Assembly: GCF_047973035.1 (NCBI RefSeq)
Contig: NZ_JBKEBF010000021.1
Location: forward strand, 117,145-181,144
Source of the DNA: Oleidesulfovibrio sp047973035
GTDB lineage: Bacteria; Desulfobacterota; Desulfovibrionia; Desulfovibrionales; Desulfovibrionaceae
Reading direction: 5' to 3'
Length of the DNA stretch: 64,000 nucleotides
Made by a program: the position numbers and the translations under genes
Notes under the pieces: model-generated
The model's database searches: none
What the model saw: the letters and a program-made list of their open reading frames with translations, nothing else
What the model was told of the DNA's origin: nothing
In this document: piece after piece, positions 52,900 through 61,698 of the stretch
Position numbering within the stretch: the stretch's first letter is position 1
Layout of the letters: every line of letters starts with the position of its first letter

Positions 52900-53700
52900 A
52901 TGATCGGAGCCATCCGCAAACTTGAACGCTTTTTCATGACACCCAGCGGCAGGGCAGTTGTGCTGCCGTTAGACCACGGTGCCGGTGAAGGCATGATCCA
53001 CGGGCTGGACAACATCCCCGGCCTGCTGGCGGATATCGGCGACCGTCCGGTACAGGGCGTGGTGCTGAACAAGGGCACCGCACGCGCTTACGCTAACGAA
53101 ATCCCCACCGCCACACAGCTTGTGGTGCAGCTTTCCGCCGGTACCCGCCACGGTCAGCCTGCATGGAACAAATCGCTGGTATGTTCCATCCCCGAGGCAT
53201 TGCGCCTCGGTGCGGACGCTGTGGCAGTACAGGTGAATATCGGCAACGAGCTGGAAGACCGCATGCTGACAGACCTCGGCATTGCCACGGAAGAAGCCCA
53301 TCAGCACGGCCTGCCTGTCATGGCGGTAATTGTGGCACGCGGCGGCAACATTGTGCAGGAGCTTGACCCGTCGCTCATCGCGCACTGCGTGCGTCTGGGG
53401 GGCGAGCTTGGCCCCGACATGGTCTGCGTGCCGTACTCCGGCCATATGGACAGCTTTGGCCGTGCGGTAGACTCCTGCCCCGTGCCTGTTCTGGTTGGCG
53501 GAGGTCCGGCCATGCATGACTTTGACAAGTTCTTAAAGCACATGGAAAACGCTCTGGAAGCCGGCGCAGCAGGCGTCAGCATCGGGCGTAATATTTTCCA
53601 GCACAGCAGCCCCATGCAGGCGCTGGACAGGCTGCTGGCGGTTGTCCACAACCAGGACAACGTAAACGCAGAAACAGCCGCGGAAAGAACTACCGGATAA
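52900..53700 (+). CDS. DhnA-type class I aldolase paralogue lacking the Schiff-base lysine
   Basis: A 266-residue TIM-barrel protein, third paralogue of the two ADH synthases at 40.7-42.3 kb. VLPLDHGAGEGMIHG keeps the Asp-His, and PVLVGGGPAMHD and GVSIGRNIFQHSSP keep the phosphate site. The position of the Schiff-base Lys (VVKVPYTGD and LVKVNYTGD in the other two) is Cys here (MVCVPYSGHMDSF). The protein is therefore unlikely to be an ordinary class I aldolase; it may use another chemistry, or bind ligands without catalysis. CAGGAG lies upstream. The stop is 2 bases before a small membrane protein gene. Confidence 0.82.
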   Translation: MIGAIRKLERFFMTPSGRAVVLPLDHGAGEGMIHGLDNIPGLLADIGDRPVQGVVLNKGTARAYANEIPTATQLVVQLSAGTRHGQPAWNKSLVCSIPEALRLGADAVAVQVNIGNELEDRMLTDLGIATEEAHQHGLPVMAVIVARGGNIVQELDPSLIAHCVRLGGELGPDMVCVPYSGHMDSFGRAVDSCPVPVLVGGGPAMHDFDKFLKHMENALEAGAAGVSIGRNIFQHSSPMQALDRLLAVVHNQDNVNAETAAERTTG

Positions 53701-53702
53701 CC

Positions 53703-53984
53703 ATGTTCAAACTTCTGGTCATACTTTTTGTTGTGGTCTGGCTGCTCAGCTTTTTTCTGAGCAGCCGCCGCAAAGTCATCCGCGACACCAACCACCTGCT
53801 GCAACTTATCGTATGGGCGGCACTGGTATTTATGGGCAACATGCTGGTGTCAGGGCATCCGGTAGTCAAAGAACACTTTCTGCTGCAGGTTGTACTGATG
53901 CTGGTTGTCTTCGGCGTGTCATATTATGCTTCCATTTTACTGATCAAAGGCTACACCAGAAGCAGTAAAAAGAAGCGCCGCTGA
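53703..53984 (+). CDS. Small three-helix membrane protein, function unknown
   Basis: A 93-residue integral membrane protein: helices at about residues 4-20 (LLVILFVVVWLLSFFL), 33-50 (LIVWAALVFMGNMLV) and 61-82 (LLQVVLMLVVFGVSYYASILLI), with a basic tail SSKKKRR. I do not recognise the family. The start follows the aldolase-paralogue stop by two bases, so the two are translationally coupled and may work together. Confidence 0.75.
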   Translation: MFKLLVILFVVVWLLSFFLSSRRKVIRDTNHLLQLIVWAALVFMGNMLVSGHPVVKEHFLLQVVLMLVVFGVSYYASILLIKGYTRSSKKKRR

Positions 53985-54041
53985 ACATTTTTTACGCAGC
54001 GGCTGAGACTTCGGGCAAAGCCAGTGTGATACCCTGAACCG

Positions 54042-54644
54042 CCCCTCCCGCTTACCTTCCGATAGGCGGCAATACCCCGCACAAGGTGTAGGTGCGTATG
54101 GTCTTTGCCACTGCGAAGAATCTGCATGAAGCCATCGAAAAAGGCGAATTTCGCGAAGACCTGTATTACCGCATCAACATAGTTCCCGTCACCCTACCCC
54201 CGCTGAATGAACGCGGCGATGACATCGAACTGCTGGTCGCGCACTTTCTGCAAAAAATCGGCGCCGAACATGGTCGCAACCTGCATCTTTCCGACGAAGC
54301 ACGCACGGCCTTTTATTCCTACCCGTACCCCGGCAACGTACGCGAGCTGCGCAATACCGTTGAACGCGCGGTGCTGCTTGCCTCCGGCGAAACTATTCAT
54401 GTAGCGGAGCTGCCTGAAAGAATGCAGGCATACGCCGACACCAAAAAGCACTCCGCTCCTTCCGCGTCGCAGCCCCATGCTGGAACGTTCAGGCTTTGAG
54501 GACAGCATTGCCGAACATGAGCGCAGTTGTATCCTGCATGCGCTGGAACTGACAGGCGGTAAAAAAATTCAAGCTGCGGAACTTCTGGGAATAACCAGAA
54601 AACGTCTGTGGTTGAAAATGAAACATCTGGGCATTGAGCTTTAG
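54042..54644 (+). pseudogene. Remnant of a sigma-54-dependent transcriptional activator
   Basis: Only the second half of an NtrC-type activator remains. The frame reads IGGNTPHKV, then an in-frame TAG (54089-54091) where Asp is expected, then VRMVFATAKNLHEAIEKGEFREDLYYRINIVPV, PYPGNVRELRNTVERAVLLA. After SQPHAG the frame ends; the Fis-type helix-turn-helix (HERSCILHALELTGGKK ... GITRKRLWLKMKHLGIEL) continues in another frame from 54477 to 54644. The receiver or sensor and Walker A parts are missing. N-terminal loss, a nonsense codon and a frameshift make it clearly dead. Confidence 0.88.
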
Positions 54645-54951
54645 TTACAGCAGGCAGTGATGCATTGCCGGTTACTTCCGCGCCCGTTCCTGTTCTGGTC
54701 GGAGTGCAATCTTTTGCCCTGTGGATCACTCTGTGGCGGGAACAATTTCGTTCAGTACGCTGCTATTCCGCATCTTACTCTATTCAGCTTTACTCAAAAA
54801 CAGCAGGCGTGATACCATCCAATCCAGCCCGTACTCTGTTCCGGACTTCCGGCAGCGTCCCCACGCAAGTGACATCGGCATTCTTTCAAATATAATTCAT
54901 CCTGTTTTGCTGCACGGTATACTCTGGACCAAATTTAACCGGAGGATTGCC
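54645..54951. other. 307-base interval before the cytochrome gene
   Basis: No gene recognised. The open frame upstream of the cytochrome start (from 54721) lacks a ribosome site. A TATACT at 54918-54923 could be a -10 element for the following gene. Confidence 0.4.
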
Positions 54952-55443
54952 ATGACCATTCTCTCACCCCGTTTTTGTATAAGCGTGACGCTGGCGGCCC
55001 TGATCTGTATTATGACCATCAGCGTAGTCAGCAGCGTAGCGGACTCGTTACCGGAGCCTGAAGGCAAAGCACTGTGGACCTATATCAGCGAAACGTCGCC
55101 CTACACGCAATGGGGCCAGTTTGACGAGCACAACGGCATGCAACCCGGCAATGCCCCGCACGGCACAATGCATGCTCTGTTCGTTAATAATATCGGCCTT
55201 GCTTCAAAAGGACAGGCGCAATACGGCACAATTATGGTGAAAGCGAATTACGGGGCAGACAATCTGCTGAAAGCGTTTACCGTGATGTACAAATCAAAAG
55301 GCTATGGTCAGGACACCGGTGACTGGTTCTGGGCAAAGTATTCTCCGGAAGGTGAAGTTCAGGCGGAAGGACAACCCAAGGGCTGTGTAGGATGCCATAA
55401 ATCCATGAAAGACAACGATTGGACCATGACCCATTTATGGTAA
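54952..55443 (+). CDS. Cytochrome P460-family protein
   Basis: A 163-residue exported heme protein. It has a signal peptide (SVTLAALICIMTISVVSSVA, cleavage about residue 30) and one heme-binding CxxCH in GCVGCHKSMKDNDW near the C-terminus. The P460 fold is suggested by HGTMHALFVNN, YGTIMVKANY and WFWAKYSPEG. P460 proteins oxidise hydroxylamine or bind NO in nitrifiers; the role in this organism is unknown. GGAGG precedes the ATG. Single-gene unit with a terminator. Confidence 0.82.
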   Translation: MTILSPRFCISVTLAALICIMTISVVSSVADSLPEPEGKALWTYISETSPYTQWGQFDEHNGMQPGNAPHGTMHALFVNNIGLASKGQAQYGTIMVKANYGADNLLKAFTVMYKSKGYGQDTGDWFWAKYSPEGEVQAEGQPKGCVGCHKSMKDNDWTMTHLW

Positions 55444-55557
55444 CATCCTCATAAAAAATGGCTGTTTGCGGCTTGCCTGAGGCGGTTGACCTGAGCCACT
55501 GCACTGCTGTCAAAACACTAAAGAGCTGCGCAGCTAACGATACTACGTAACTAAAGA

Positions 55558-55593
55558 AGCCCCGCATGCCGATAGCAACAGCAGGCGGGGGCT
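55558..55593 (+). terminator. Intrinsic terminator after the P460-like gene
   Basis: AGCCCCGC and GCGGGGGCT form a GC-rich stem (one bulge) followed by a long T-run. Confidence 0.85.
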
Positions 55594-55615
55594 TTTTTTA
55601 TTATTTATGATGAAG

Positions 55616-57424
55616 CTAGTCTTCGCGCAGATTCTGCAAGGTTTTGGTGTACGCCTGAAACACATCTGTCCTGTTGATAAGGCCGAGGATTTCATGTGGA
55701 TTAGTTGAATCCACTACAGGAATCTGACCAAGATCGGTATCAACGAACTTCAAAAGCGCCGTATACAGATCATCGCCTTCTTCCAGCGTTGCAGGTTTAC
55801 GCGCAAGGTCTTTTACCAGCACCAGATCAAACAGGCATTCTTCGTACAGCAGGCTGCGCACATCGTTGATGGACAGAATACCGGTAATTTCTCCCTCTTC
55901 ACTTTTTACAGGGAAGAAGAATTCATTGGTTCCCGCAATAATATCCGTAAGGCCCTTCAACGTTACACTTTCTTCAAGGATGGTCACCCTGCCACGCGTA
56001 AAGTGATCGGACACCTTCAGTTGTTCCAGCAAGTTGATGGTGGAATCGTTGATATGCGCGGGAGATTCAAACTTATTCTCAACCTGATTATCGTACAGGT
56101 TAGAGCGCCTGCCCAGCACAATACAGATAGCGGATGCCAGCATCAGCGGGGCCAGCAGTCCGTAGCCCTGCGTCAGTTCGCACACCATGATCAGTGGTCC
56201 GATAGGAGCGTTGGCAACACCTGCAAAAAACGCAGCCATGCCTACCAGCACATAGCCGCCGGGCTGAGTAACGATATCGGGGTAATATTTATGCGCGGTA
56301 AAGCCCACAATGCCGCCGCTCATACCGCCTACAAACAGTGCGGGGGCAAACATGCCGCCGCTCATACCGGACCCCAGCGTGATGGAAGTGGCTAGCGTTT
56401 TTGCCAGCACAATGGTCACCATGGTGGTAATGGTCATCTGACCCAGAATGGCCTGCTCCAGCCAGCCGTACCCACCGGAAAGCACCATGGGGTACATCAT
56501 GCCGAAAAGGCCCATCAGCAGGCCGCCTGCTGTCATGGTCCACATGATGCCCACTTTCTGCTGCATACGGGCAAACATGGAATACTTGATAAAGCGGAAC
56601 GTGCTTACGTACATCCAGCCGGAAACAGCGCATACCAATGAAAGAATTATGTAAAACGGCAGTTCACGCATATCGCTGAAGCTGAACTGCGGAATACCGA
56701 AAATGGGGTCGGTACCGAACACCAGCGTAAAGATTGAATACGACACTACCGAAGAAATAACGGCAGGCAGGATGGCTTCTGACTCGAAGTCTTCTTTGTA
56801 GATAACTTCGATAGCCGTCAGCGCGCCGCCCAGCGGGGCGCGGAATACGGCCCCGAGGCCGCCTGCTGCACCAGTAAGCATAAGGATACGGCGTTCTTTG
56901 GTGGTAAGGCCCATTTTATCCGCAAAAAAAGAACCGATACCCGCACCAATCTGCGAAATCGGCCCTTCACGCCCCGCGCTGCCACCTGAAGCGATGGTAA
57001 AAATGGAAGTAATACCTTTAATAAACGGAGCAATAGGCTTGATTACCCCTTTTTGCTGATGGAACGACTTGATCATGGCATCTGTGCCATCTGTCATGCC
57101 GTAAAAGCTATCGGGCAAAAAACGGTTTACCAGCCAGCCGGTAACAAAGGCCACTGTGGTTGTGGCAACAGGAATGACCCACGGGCGGAACGTCTCACCC
57201 GCTTCACCATGAAAGAGCGCCTCACCCGCAGGGGCAGGCAGGCTGTACCCAGCCCATACAGCCTGAACGAGATGCTTGAAATATTCAATGCCAAGAAAAA
57301 ATAACGTGGCTGCAATGCCGGAGAGAATGCCCAGCACAATGCCCAGTACGAGCATACGTACATAAGTAACGCCACGATACAGGCGCAGGTATTCTTCCCA
57401 GAGTCGTATAAAAGGCCGAAGCAT
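55616..57424 (-). CDS. CLC-family chloride channel/antiporter with CBS domains
   Basis: A 602-residue membrane protein: about 430 residues of CLC core with the gating Glu in GSAGREGPISQIGAG, GSGMSGGMFAPALFVG, and ANAPIGPLIMVCELTQGYG; then a tandem CBS pair (INDSTINLLEQLKVSDHF ... ITGILSINDVRSLL ... IPVVDSTNPHEILGLINRTDV) in the cytoplasm that could bind adenine nucleotides. The presence of the gating Glu suggests that it may exchange H+ for Cl-. No anion-selectivity determinants could be checked by eye. Confidence 0.92.
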   Translation of the reverse strand: MLRPFIRLWEEYLRLYRGVTYVRMLVLGIVLGILSGIAATLFFLGIEYFKHLVQAVWAGYSLPAPAGEALFHGEAGETFRPWVIPVATTTVAFVTGWLVNRFLPDSFYGMTDGTDAMIKSFHQQKGVIKPIAPFIKGITSIFTIASGGSAGREGPISQIGAGIGSFFADKMGLTTKERRILMLTGAAGGLGAVFRAPLGGALTAIEVIYKEDFESEAILPAVISSVVSYSIFTLVFGTDPIFGIPQFSFSDMRELPFYIILSLVCAVSGWMYVSTFRFIKYSMFARMQQKVGIMWTMTAGGLLMGLFGMMYPMVLSGGYGWLEQAILGQMTITTMVTIVLAKTLATSITLGSGMSGGMFAPALFVGGMSGGIVGFTAHKYYPDIVTQPGGYVLVGMAAFFAGVANAPIGPLIMVCELTQGYGLLAPLMLASAICIVLGRRSNLYDNQVENKFESPAHINDSTINLLEQLKVSDHFTRGRVTILEESVTLKGLTDIIAGTNEFFFPVKSEEGEITGILSINDVRSLLYEECLFDLVLVKDLARKPATLEEGDDLYTALLKFVDTDLGQIPVVDSTNPHEILGLINRTDVFQAYTKTLQNLRED

Positions 57425-57568
57425 GGGGTCACGCGCTCCGTTCCGGCAGTCTGCCGGTTGTTATCATGCGATGCGCTTCAGGCGGGTGCACACCGCATAA
57501 ACGCCACCGCGCCGCACGGCATTTGCCGGACGGCGTACAAAAGGCGCGAAACAAAGCGACTGAGGCGG

Positions 57569-58513
57569 CTACAGCTGGGCTTCCGGAGAAGCCAGAATTT
57601 GCCGTCCCAGTTCCACATCGCTGCGAATCTGGGTCATCAGGTCATCAAGGCCCGAAAACTTGCGTTCGTCCCGCAGCCTGTGCACAAAATTCAACCGCAG
57701 GTCCCATCCGTAGATGTCGCGGTCAAAGTCCATAATGTAAGTTTCCACACTCAGCTTATCGTTGCCGAATGTGGGATTGTACCCGACGTTGGTGACTCCC
57801 TTGTAGACCTGTCCGTCCACTTCCACCCAAACGGCGTATACGCCGGGTCCGGGAACCAGCTCGTCCTTTACCTGCAGGTTGGCAGTGGGAAAACCCAGCA
57901 ACCTGCCGCCGCGGTTCATGCCGTGTACCACACTGCCGCGGACCACATAAAATCTGTCCATAAGCGGGCGCACGCCCCACACGTCACCGGCCTTTATCAT
58001 GTCGCGGATGCGGGTAGAGCTGACTACAGCCCCGTCGATAATGACAGGATCAAGCCGCTCGCACGCAAAGCCGTATTTCTGGCCCATTTCAACTAATTGT
58101 TCAAAATGCCCTTTACGACCTTTACCGAAAGAGTAGTCATAGCCGACAATCAGCTCTTTGACGTTCAGCCCTTCCACAAGCACGGTACGGACAAATTCTT
58201 CCGGCTCCAGTGCGGCCAGTTCACGCGTGAACTGCAACATCAGGGTAAGGTCTACGCCCAGCGCTTCCAGAAGGTCGAGCTTTTTTTCGTAGTCGGTAAT
58301 AAAGGCGGGAGTGTGCGGCCCCACAAGCACGCGCAAGGGATGCGGACAAAAAGTCACCACAACGCCGGGTAGCTGCGCTTTGGCGGCTTTTGCCATCATT
58401 CGTCCTATCAGTTTGCGATGCCCGTTGTGCACACCGTCAAAATTGCCGATGGTGACACACGAACCGCGTGAAAGGTCGATTGGTATTTCCTGAAGCTGTC
58501 TTGCTATCTGCAT
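57569..58513 (-). CDS. ribF: Bifunctional riboflavin kinase/FAD synthetase
   Basis: Makes FMN and FAD from riboflavin. The 314-residue protein has the N-terminal FAD synthetase (IGNFDGVHNGHRKLIGRM, IVGYDYSFGKG and SSTRIRDMI, the nucleotidyltransferase HxGH-like and SxTxxR sites) and the C-terminal riboflavin kinase (GRLLGFPTANL, KGVTNVGYNPTFG, ETYIMDFDRDIYG). Normal length. Confidence 0.95.
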   Translation of the reverse strand: MQIARQLQEIPIDLSRGSCVTIGNFDGVHNGHRKLIGRMMAKAAKAQLPGVVVTFCPHPLRVLVGPHTPAFITDYEKKLDLLEALGVDLTLMLQFTRELAALEPEEFVRTVLVEGLNVKELIVGYDYSFGKGRKGHFEQLVEMGQKYGFACERLDPVIIDGAVVSSTRIRDMIKAGDVWGVRPLMDRFYVVRGSVVHGMNRGGRLLGFPTANLQVKDELVPGPGVYAVWVEVDGQVYKGVTNVGYNPTFGNDKLSVETYIMDFDRDIYGWDLRLNFVHRLRDERKFSGLDDLMTQIRSDVELGRQILASPEAQL

Positions 58514-58709
58514 GGGGTTCCCGTTCTGCTCGGAAAAGGACCGGAATTTTGCTGGTGCGAAGCCCCTCCCGAAGACCGCTATAGCTACCCCAAAAGCCGC
58601 ATGCGTTCAAGCATAACAGCGCCCCCGCGAAGGCATTGGAAAAATTCTCACATGAACAACAAAAAAACGCTTGCCAACCCTGCAGACTTTTGACTATATG
58701 CCTCTCCGC

Positions 58710-58796
58710 GCCGAGGTGGTGGAATTGGTAGACACGCTAGGTTCAGGGTCTAGTGGGGGTTCCCCCGTGGGAGTTCGAGTCTCCCCCTCGGCACCA
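58710..58796 (+). tRNA. tRNA-Leu (anticodon CAG), CCA encoded
   Basis: An 87-base cloverleaf: acceptor stem GCCGAGG (58710-58716) pairs with CCTCGGC (58786-58792), followed by ACCA. The anticodon loop TTCAGGG carries CAG; a long variable arm (GGGGGTTCCCCC) marks class II tRNA-Leu, and the T-loop is GTTCGAGTC. The 3' end faces the prophage. Confidence 0.97.
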
Positions 58797-58805
58797 TGAA
58801 AAACA

Positions 58806-58837
58806 AAAGGGTTGCAGCTAACATGCTGTAACCCTTT
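58806..58837 (+). terminator. Terminator after tRNA-Leu
   Basis: AAAGGGTTGCAGC and its G-U containing complement GCTGTAACCCTTT form a long stem followed by T residues. Confidence 0.88.
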
Positions 58838-58903
58838 TTTTAAAAGGCATTTTTTGCTGTTTCGGGTCAATATGACCACCAGAAGCCCTGTTTGTAAGGC
58901 GGC

Positions 58904-58938
58904 GCGCGATTTGGCATTTCGTCTGGCGCGATTCGGCA
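58904..58938. repeat. 13-base direct repeat at the probable prophage end
   Basis: GCGCGATTTGGCA (58904-58916) and GCGCGATTCGGCA (58926-58938) differ by one base and are 22 bases apart, about two helical turns. They lie between the tRNA-Leu terminator and the last phage gene, where a phage end or integrase/transposase-binding sites would be expected. Confidence 0.5.
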
Positions 58939-58951
58939 CAGGTTTGCGGCG

Positions 58952-59221
58952 CTAATTAATGGGGAGTAGGACTCTTTCTGCGAGGACTCTGCCGGAGCTT
59001 GTTTGGACCGTAATTGTGACGGGGTGTTTATGGCCCGGAGTGCCACCGGAAATGACGGCAGTCAGCAGTGGGCCAGTTACGGGTTCCGGCTCAATGGCAA
59101 GGCTGCTGTCTGCTGACCAGGTAACATTTGTTATTGTTTCTCCGGCGCTCAGCCGGGAAGCAATGTCTACTGAATAATCAAGCTGTTCTGCGGCCAGCTT
59201 TGTGGGCCATGACGGATACAT
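58952..59221 (-). CDS. Small phage protein, fiber-tail adaptor-like
   Basis: An 89-residue protein beginning MYPSWPTKLAAEQLDYSVDI; ITNVTWSADSSLAIEPEP and GHKHPVTITVQTSSGRVL suggest a small Ig-like beta domain. Similar proteins in tailed phages connect fibres to the tail. The ATG at 59221 has GAGGTGATT upstream. Last gene of the tail cluster, directly after the preceding gene (2-base gap). Confidence 0.65.
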   Translation of the reverse strand: MYPSWPTKLAAEQLDYSVDIASRLSAGETITNVTWSADSSLAIEPEPVTGPLLTAVISGGTPGHKHPVTITVQTSSGRVLAERVLLPIN

Positions 59222-59223
59222 AA

Positions 59224-60423
59224 TCACCTCGTGGCTGGAATGGTTATCAGTCGTGTATAGTGACGAGCCGAATGAGTTCTGCTTCCGTACCGGGCAACGT
59301 GTGTACGCTGCGGAGCGGGACAAAAAACACTCAGCCCGCTCTGAGCAGTCAACACCTGCCCCCAAAGATCGCTTGCCGTTAATCCTGTTGTTTTCTTCTT
59401 TCCGCTAACGGCCCCTGCATCCTGCACAAGGCTCAATTCAGCTCCGTCTACGGCTTTTTTTCGTCCAAGAGTTACGGCCGCTGATGTCGTGGCTGTTGTA
59501 CTATATCCACTGACTGGCTGCAGTATTTGCCCTTCCCCTGTTGTCTTGCAACTCATACGGGCAAAGACCGCACCTATCCCTCGTGAAGCCTTGTTCCCTT
59601 TGCTTTCGGTCACAGTGCGAAGCCACTGTTCCACAGTGCCCGCGGCGCGGCGTAAGCCGGCAGCAACGCACAAGCGACTGGTAATATTTTGTATATAAAG
59701 CCTTGTTGCTTTACTCCCCGATACGGCAGTTAACAGGGCCGGCTGGAGGATAGACTGGCTGCCGGCCTGCTTGCACCCAGCAGCCGAAGAACGGCTGAAG
59801 GTCATCCCTGAAACACTGCCTTGGACAACGGGAATAGCCTCAGACAATGTTTCTACTGTAAATTGGGTGAGGTGAGGGCTTCCAAGGCCGAACGGCCATC
59901 CTGTAACCCATAAGGCGATGCCGGCAGGCCCCTCTGTAAGTTCTGTGTCTGTGACTGCGCCAAACGGTGCAACACCATCAATCGTACAGCGGAGAGCACT
60001 GCCTTCCAGCTCCAGCCTGAACGTTTTTTGCGTACCGGAAGGAAGAATGAACGGAGCAGAGGCCAGAACGGTGTTTGTGCCGTTTACAGACTTGCGGATG
60101 AACACTTCCTGCGCATCGTTATTGTAAACAAGGGCATAATATCCTTTGCCGGCGGTACGGCGCCCCTGCAGGTACAGACTTCCCGATTTGTCTCCTACGG
60201 AGGCGACAGCTTCGACAGCATAATTTCCGGAAGCATAGAGAGAGCCGTCCCCGGCCTGATATTCCCCAGTGTAGGCAGCGGTACGTACCACAGCGCCGTT
60301 TCTAACTTCCAAAGCCGGAGAGTAGCCGCTGGAAGAATACTTTTCGAGCCATCCGGTATTATGAGTCGACAGTTCCGTCCCGTCGGCGCTGCCCTCGAAG
60401 TCATCCTGAAAAATGATGGCCAT
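59224..60423 (-). CDS. Phage tail-associated protein with concanavalin/LamG-like domain
   Basis: A 399-residue protein. The N-terminal 200 residues (FQDDFEGSADGTELSTHNTGW ... FRLELEGSALRCTIDGV) look like a jelly-roll carbohydrate-binding (LamG/concanavalin A-like) domain; the rest is repetitive and of unknown function. It probably forms part of the host-binding tip. It abuts the preceding gene without a gap. Confidence 0.7.
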   Translation of the reverse strand: MAIIFQDDFEGSADGTELSTHNTGWLEKYSSSGYSPALEVRNGAVVRTAAYTGEYQAGDGSLYASGNYAVEAVASVGDKSGSLYLQGRRTAGKGYYALVYNNDAQEVFIRKSVNGTNTVLASAPFILPSGTQKTFRLELEGSALRCTIDGVAPFGAVTDTELTEGPAGIALWVTGWPFGLGSPHLTQFTVETLSEAIPVVQGSVSGMTFSRSSAAGCKQAGSQSILQPALLTAVSGSKATRLYIQNITSRLCVAAGLRRAAGTVEQWLRTVTESKGNKASRGIGAVFARMSCKTTGEGQILQPVSGYSTTATTSAAVTLGRKKAVDGAELSLVQDAGAVSGKKKTTGLTASDLWGQVLTAQSGLSVFCPAPQRTHVARYGSRTHSARHYTRLITIPATR

Positions 60424-60687
60424 CTATTTACCTCTGCAGTGAACATGACGAATTGGGCGCCCCTGAAACCAGATGCGCCAGTCTTTGGCCTGCGTGTCTG
60501 AATCAATAATGCGCCTGGATTTATACCCCCAGCTAAGCCCGGAAGAATCAACCCAGACAAAATGCGGCAACCAGTAAAGGGAGCCTTTAACCAGCCTGAT
60601 GCTTCCGCCTTGCCGCTTCCTTTGGCGCAATGCCCAGATGAGGCAGTTTGAACTGGTGGGATAGCTTCCCTGCCATTCATGCCTCAT
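60424..60687 (-). CDS. Small phage tail-cluster protein
   Basis: An 87-residue protein (CLIWALRQRKRQGGSIRLVKGS, YWLPHFVWVDSSGLSWGY) of a type often found beside phage tail-fibre genes; function unknown. It overlaps the upstream gene by 11 bases. Confidence 0.65.
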   Translation of the reverse strand: MRHEWQGSYPTSSNCLIWALRQRKRQGGSIRLVKGSLYWLPHFVWVDSSGLSWGYKSRRIIDSDTQAKDWRIWFQGRPIRHVHCRGK

Positions 60688-60898
60688 CCGTCACCTCTAT
60701 ACACCCTGCGGAAAGTAGCGCCTCATGTTCCTGCTGTGTGGGCTGGCATATGCACAGCATGGCATCCTCTACGGGGCGCAGATCGCGCCCCGTCCAACCG
60801 CCAACGTACAGCCCCGCAACAGGAAAAAAGAACGTTTCGACTCGTCCCGGCTCTACTTCTTCCTGTCTGCTGGTTATGGGGCTTTTATACGTGCGCAC
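60677..60898 (-). CDS. Small phage protein, unknown function
   Basis: A 73-residue protein (FPVAGLYVGGWTGRDLRPVEDAML). It sits tightly between tail genes, so it is probably translated, but I do not recognise it. Confidence 0.55.
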   Translation of the reverse strand: MRTYKSPITSRQEEVEPGRVETFFFPVAGLYVGGWTGRDLRPVEDAMLCICQPTQQEHEALLSAGCIEVTDEA

Positions 60899-60901
60899 CG
60901 G

Positions 60902-61474
60902 TTATTCCAAAGCCAGCGTGGCGCTGGTCAGTTCGTAGGTTCCGGCATCGTTATACGCTTCCGGTATAATACGGCTTACGCGGGCAGCCCCGTCAGCGGT
61001 TATGTCCACAACTGCGCCGCCTGCTGTAGCAGCTACCTTAAAAGTGTCGGCAGTCACATCACGCACATGATAGGTAACGCCCGCCTGAATGCCGGCGGGC
61101 ATCGTGCCGCTAAAAACCACAGTCTGGCCGTTGCTAAAGCCATGAGCCTCGCATGTTATGGTATCTGTTGCAGGGTCGGTCATCACCGGCTTGGATGCGG
61201 CACTGCCCAAAGGAGAGACGGCAACACACGTACCGTCTGCCAAACGCCATGAAAGCCAAGCCACACTGGCACCTGCAGGTACATCAAATGTTACGGATGC
61301 AGACAGCTGACGTTTACGTGCAGCGGCAGCGCCCAACGTGACAGACTTACGAGTATAGCTCCCTCCTGAAAGCTCATTGGCAGAACCATCAATGCCGGGA
61401 TAGGCAGAGTGCAGCCCCGCCTGAGTAATAGCCAAGGCTGAAAGCATGGTATGCGCAGCGGCATCAGTAAACAT
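60902..61474 (-). CDS. Phage tail-fibre-like protein
   Basis: A 190-residue structural protein. The middle has an FCCH-like beta repeat (TDTITCEAHGFSNGQTVVFSG ... GVTYHVRDVTADTFKVAAT) common in phage tail fibres. The C-terminus ends TYELTSATLALE. It overlaps the zinc-finger gene by 11 bases. Confidence 0.72.
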   Translation of the reverse strand: MFTDAAAHTMLSALAITQAGLHSAYPGIDGSANELSGGSYTRKSVTLGAAAARKRQLSASVTFDVPAGASVAWLSWRLADGTCVAVSPLGSAASKPVMTDPATDTITCEAHGFSNGQTVVFSGTMPAGIQAGVTYHVRDVTADTFKVAATAGGAVVDITADGAARVSRIIPEAYNDAGTYELTSATLALE

Positions 61475-61697
61475 TATGTTGCTCCTGTTCTCTGGCGCAA
61501 TCTACACAAAGTGCTGCGCCAGGCATGGCGGCCAGTCGTGCCGCCGGAATGGGTTCCCCGCACTCACGACAGCAAGGAACTCCGTCGATTACGTCCGGCT
61601 CAGCGAATGTCCCCGCTCTTCCGGACAGCACGAGGGCAATGGCAGCTTCGCGCTGCATACGCTCAACATCAGTTGCCATATCCAAAATATCTGCCAT
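61464..61697 (-). CDS. TraR/DksA-type zinc-finger protein (phage)
   Basis: A 77-residue protein with a C4 zinc finger CCRECGEPIPAARLAAMPGAALCVDC, as in TraR/DksA. Phage TraR-like proteins bind RNA polymerase through the secondary channel and reset host transcription. The ATG at 61697 has GGGAGGG upstream. Its place inside a tail cluster is unusual but seen in other phages. Confidence 0.82.
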   Translation of the reverse strand: MADILDMATDVERMQREAAIALVLSGRAGTFAEPDVIDGVPCCRECGEPIPAARLAAMPGAALCVDCAREQEQHNVY

Positions 61698-61698
61698 G

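Noticed and set aside
58694..58939. Minus-strand ORF of 81 codons over the tRNA
   Set aside because: It is mostly the reverse complement of tRNA-Leu and its terminator.
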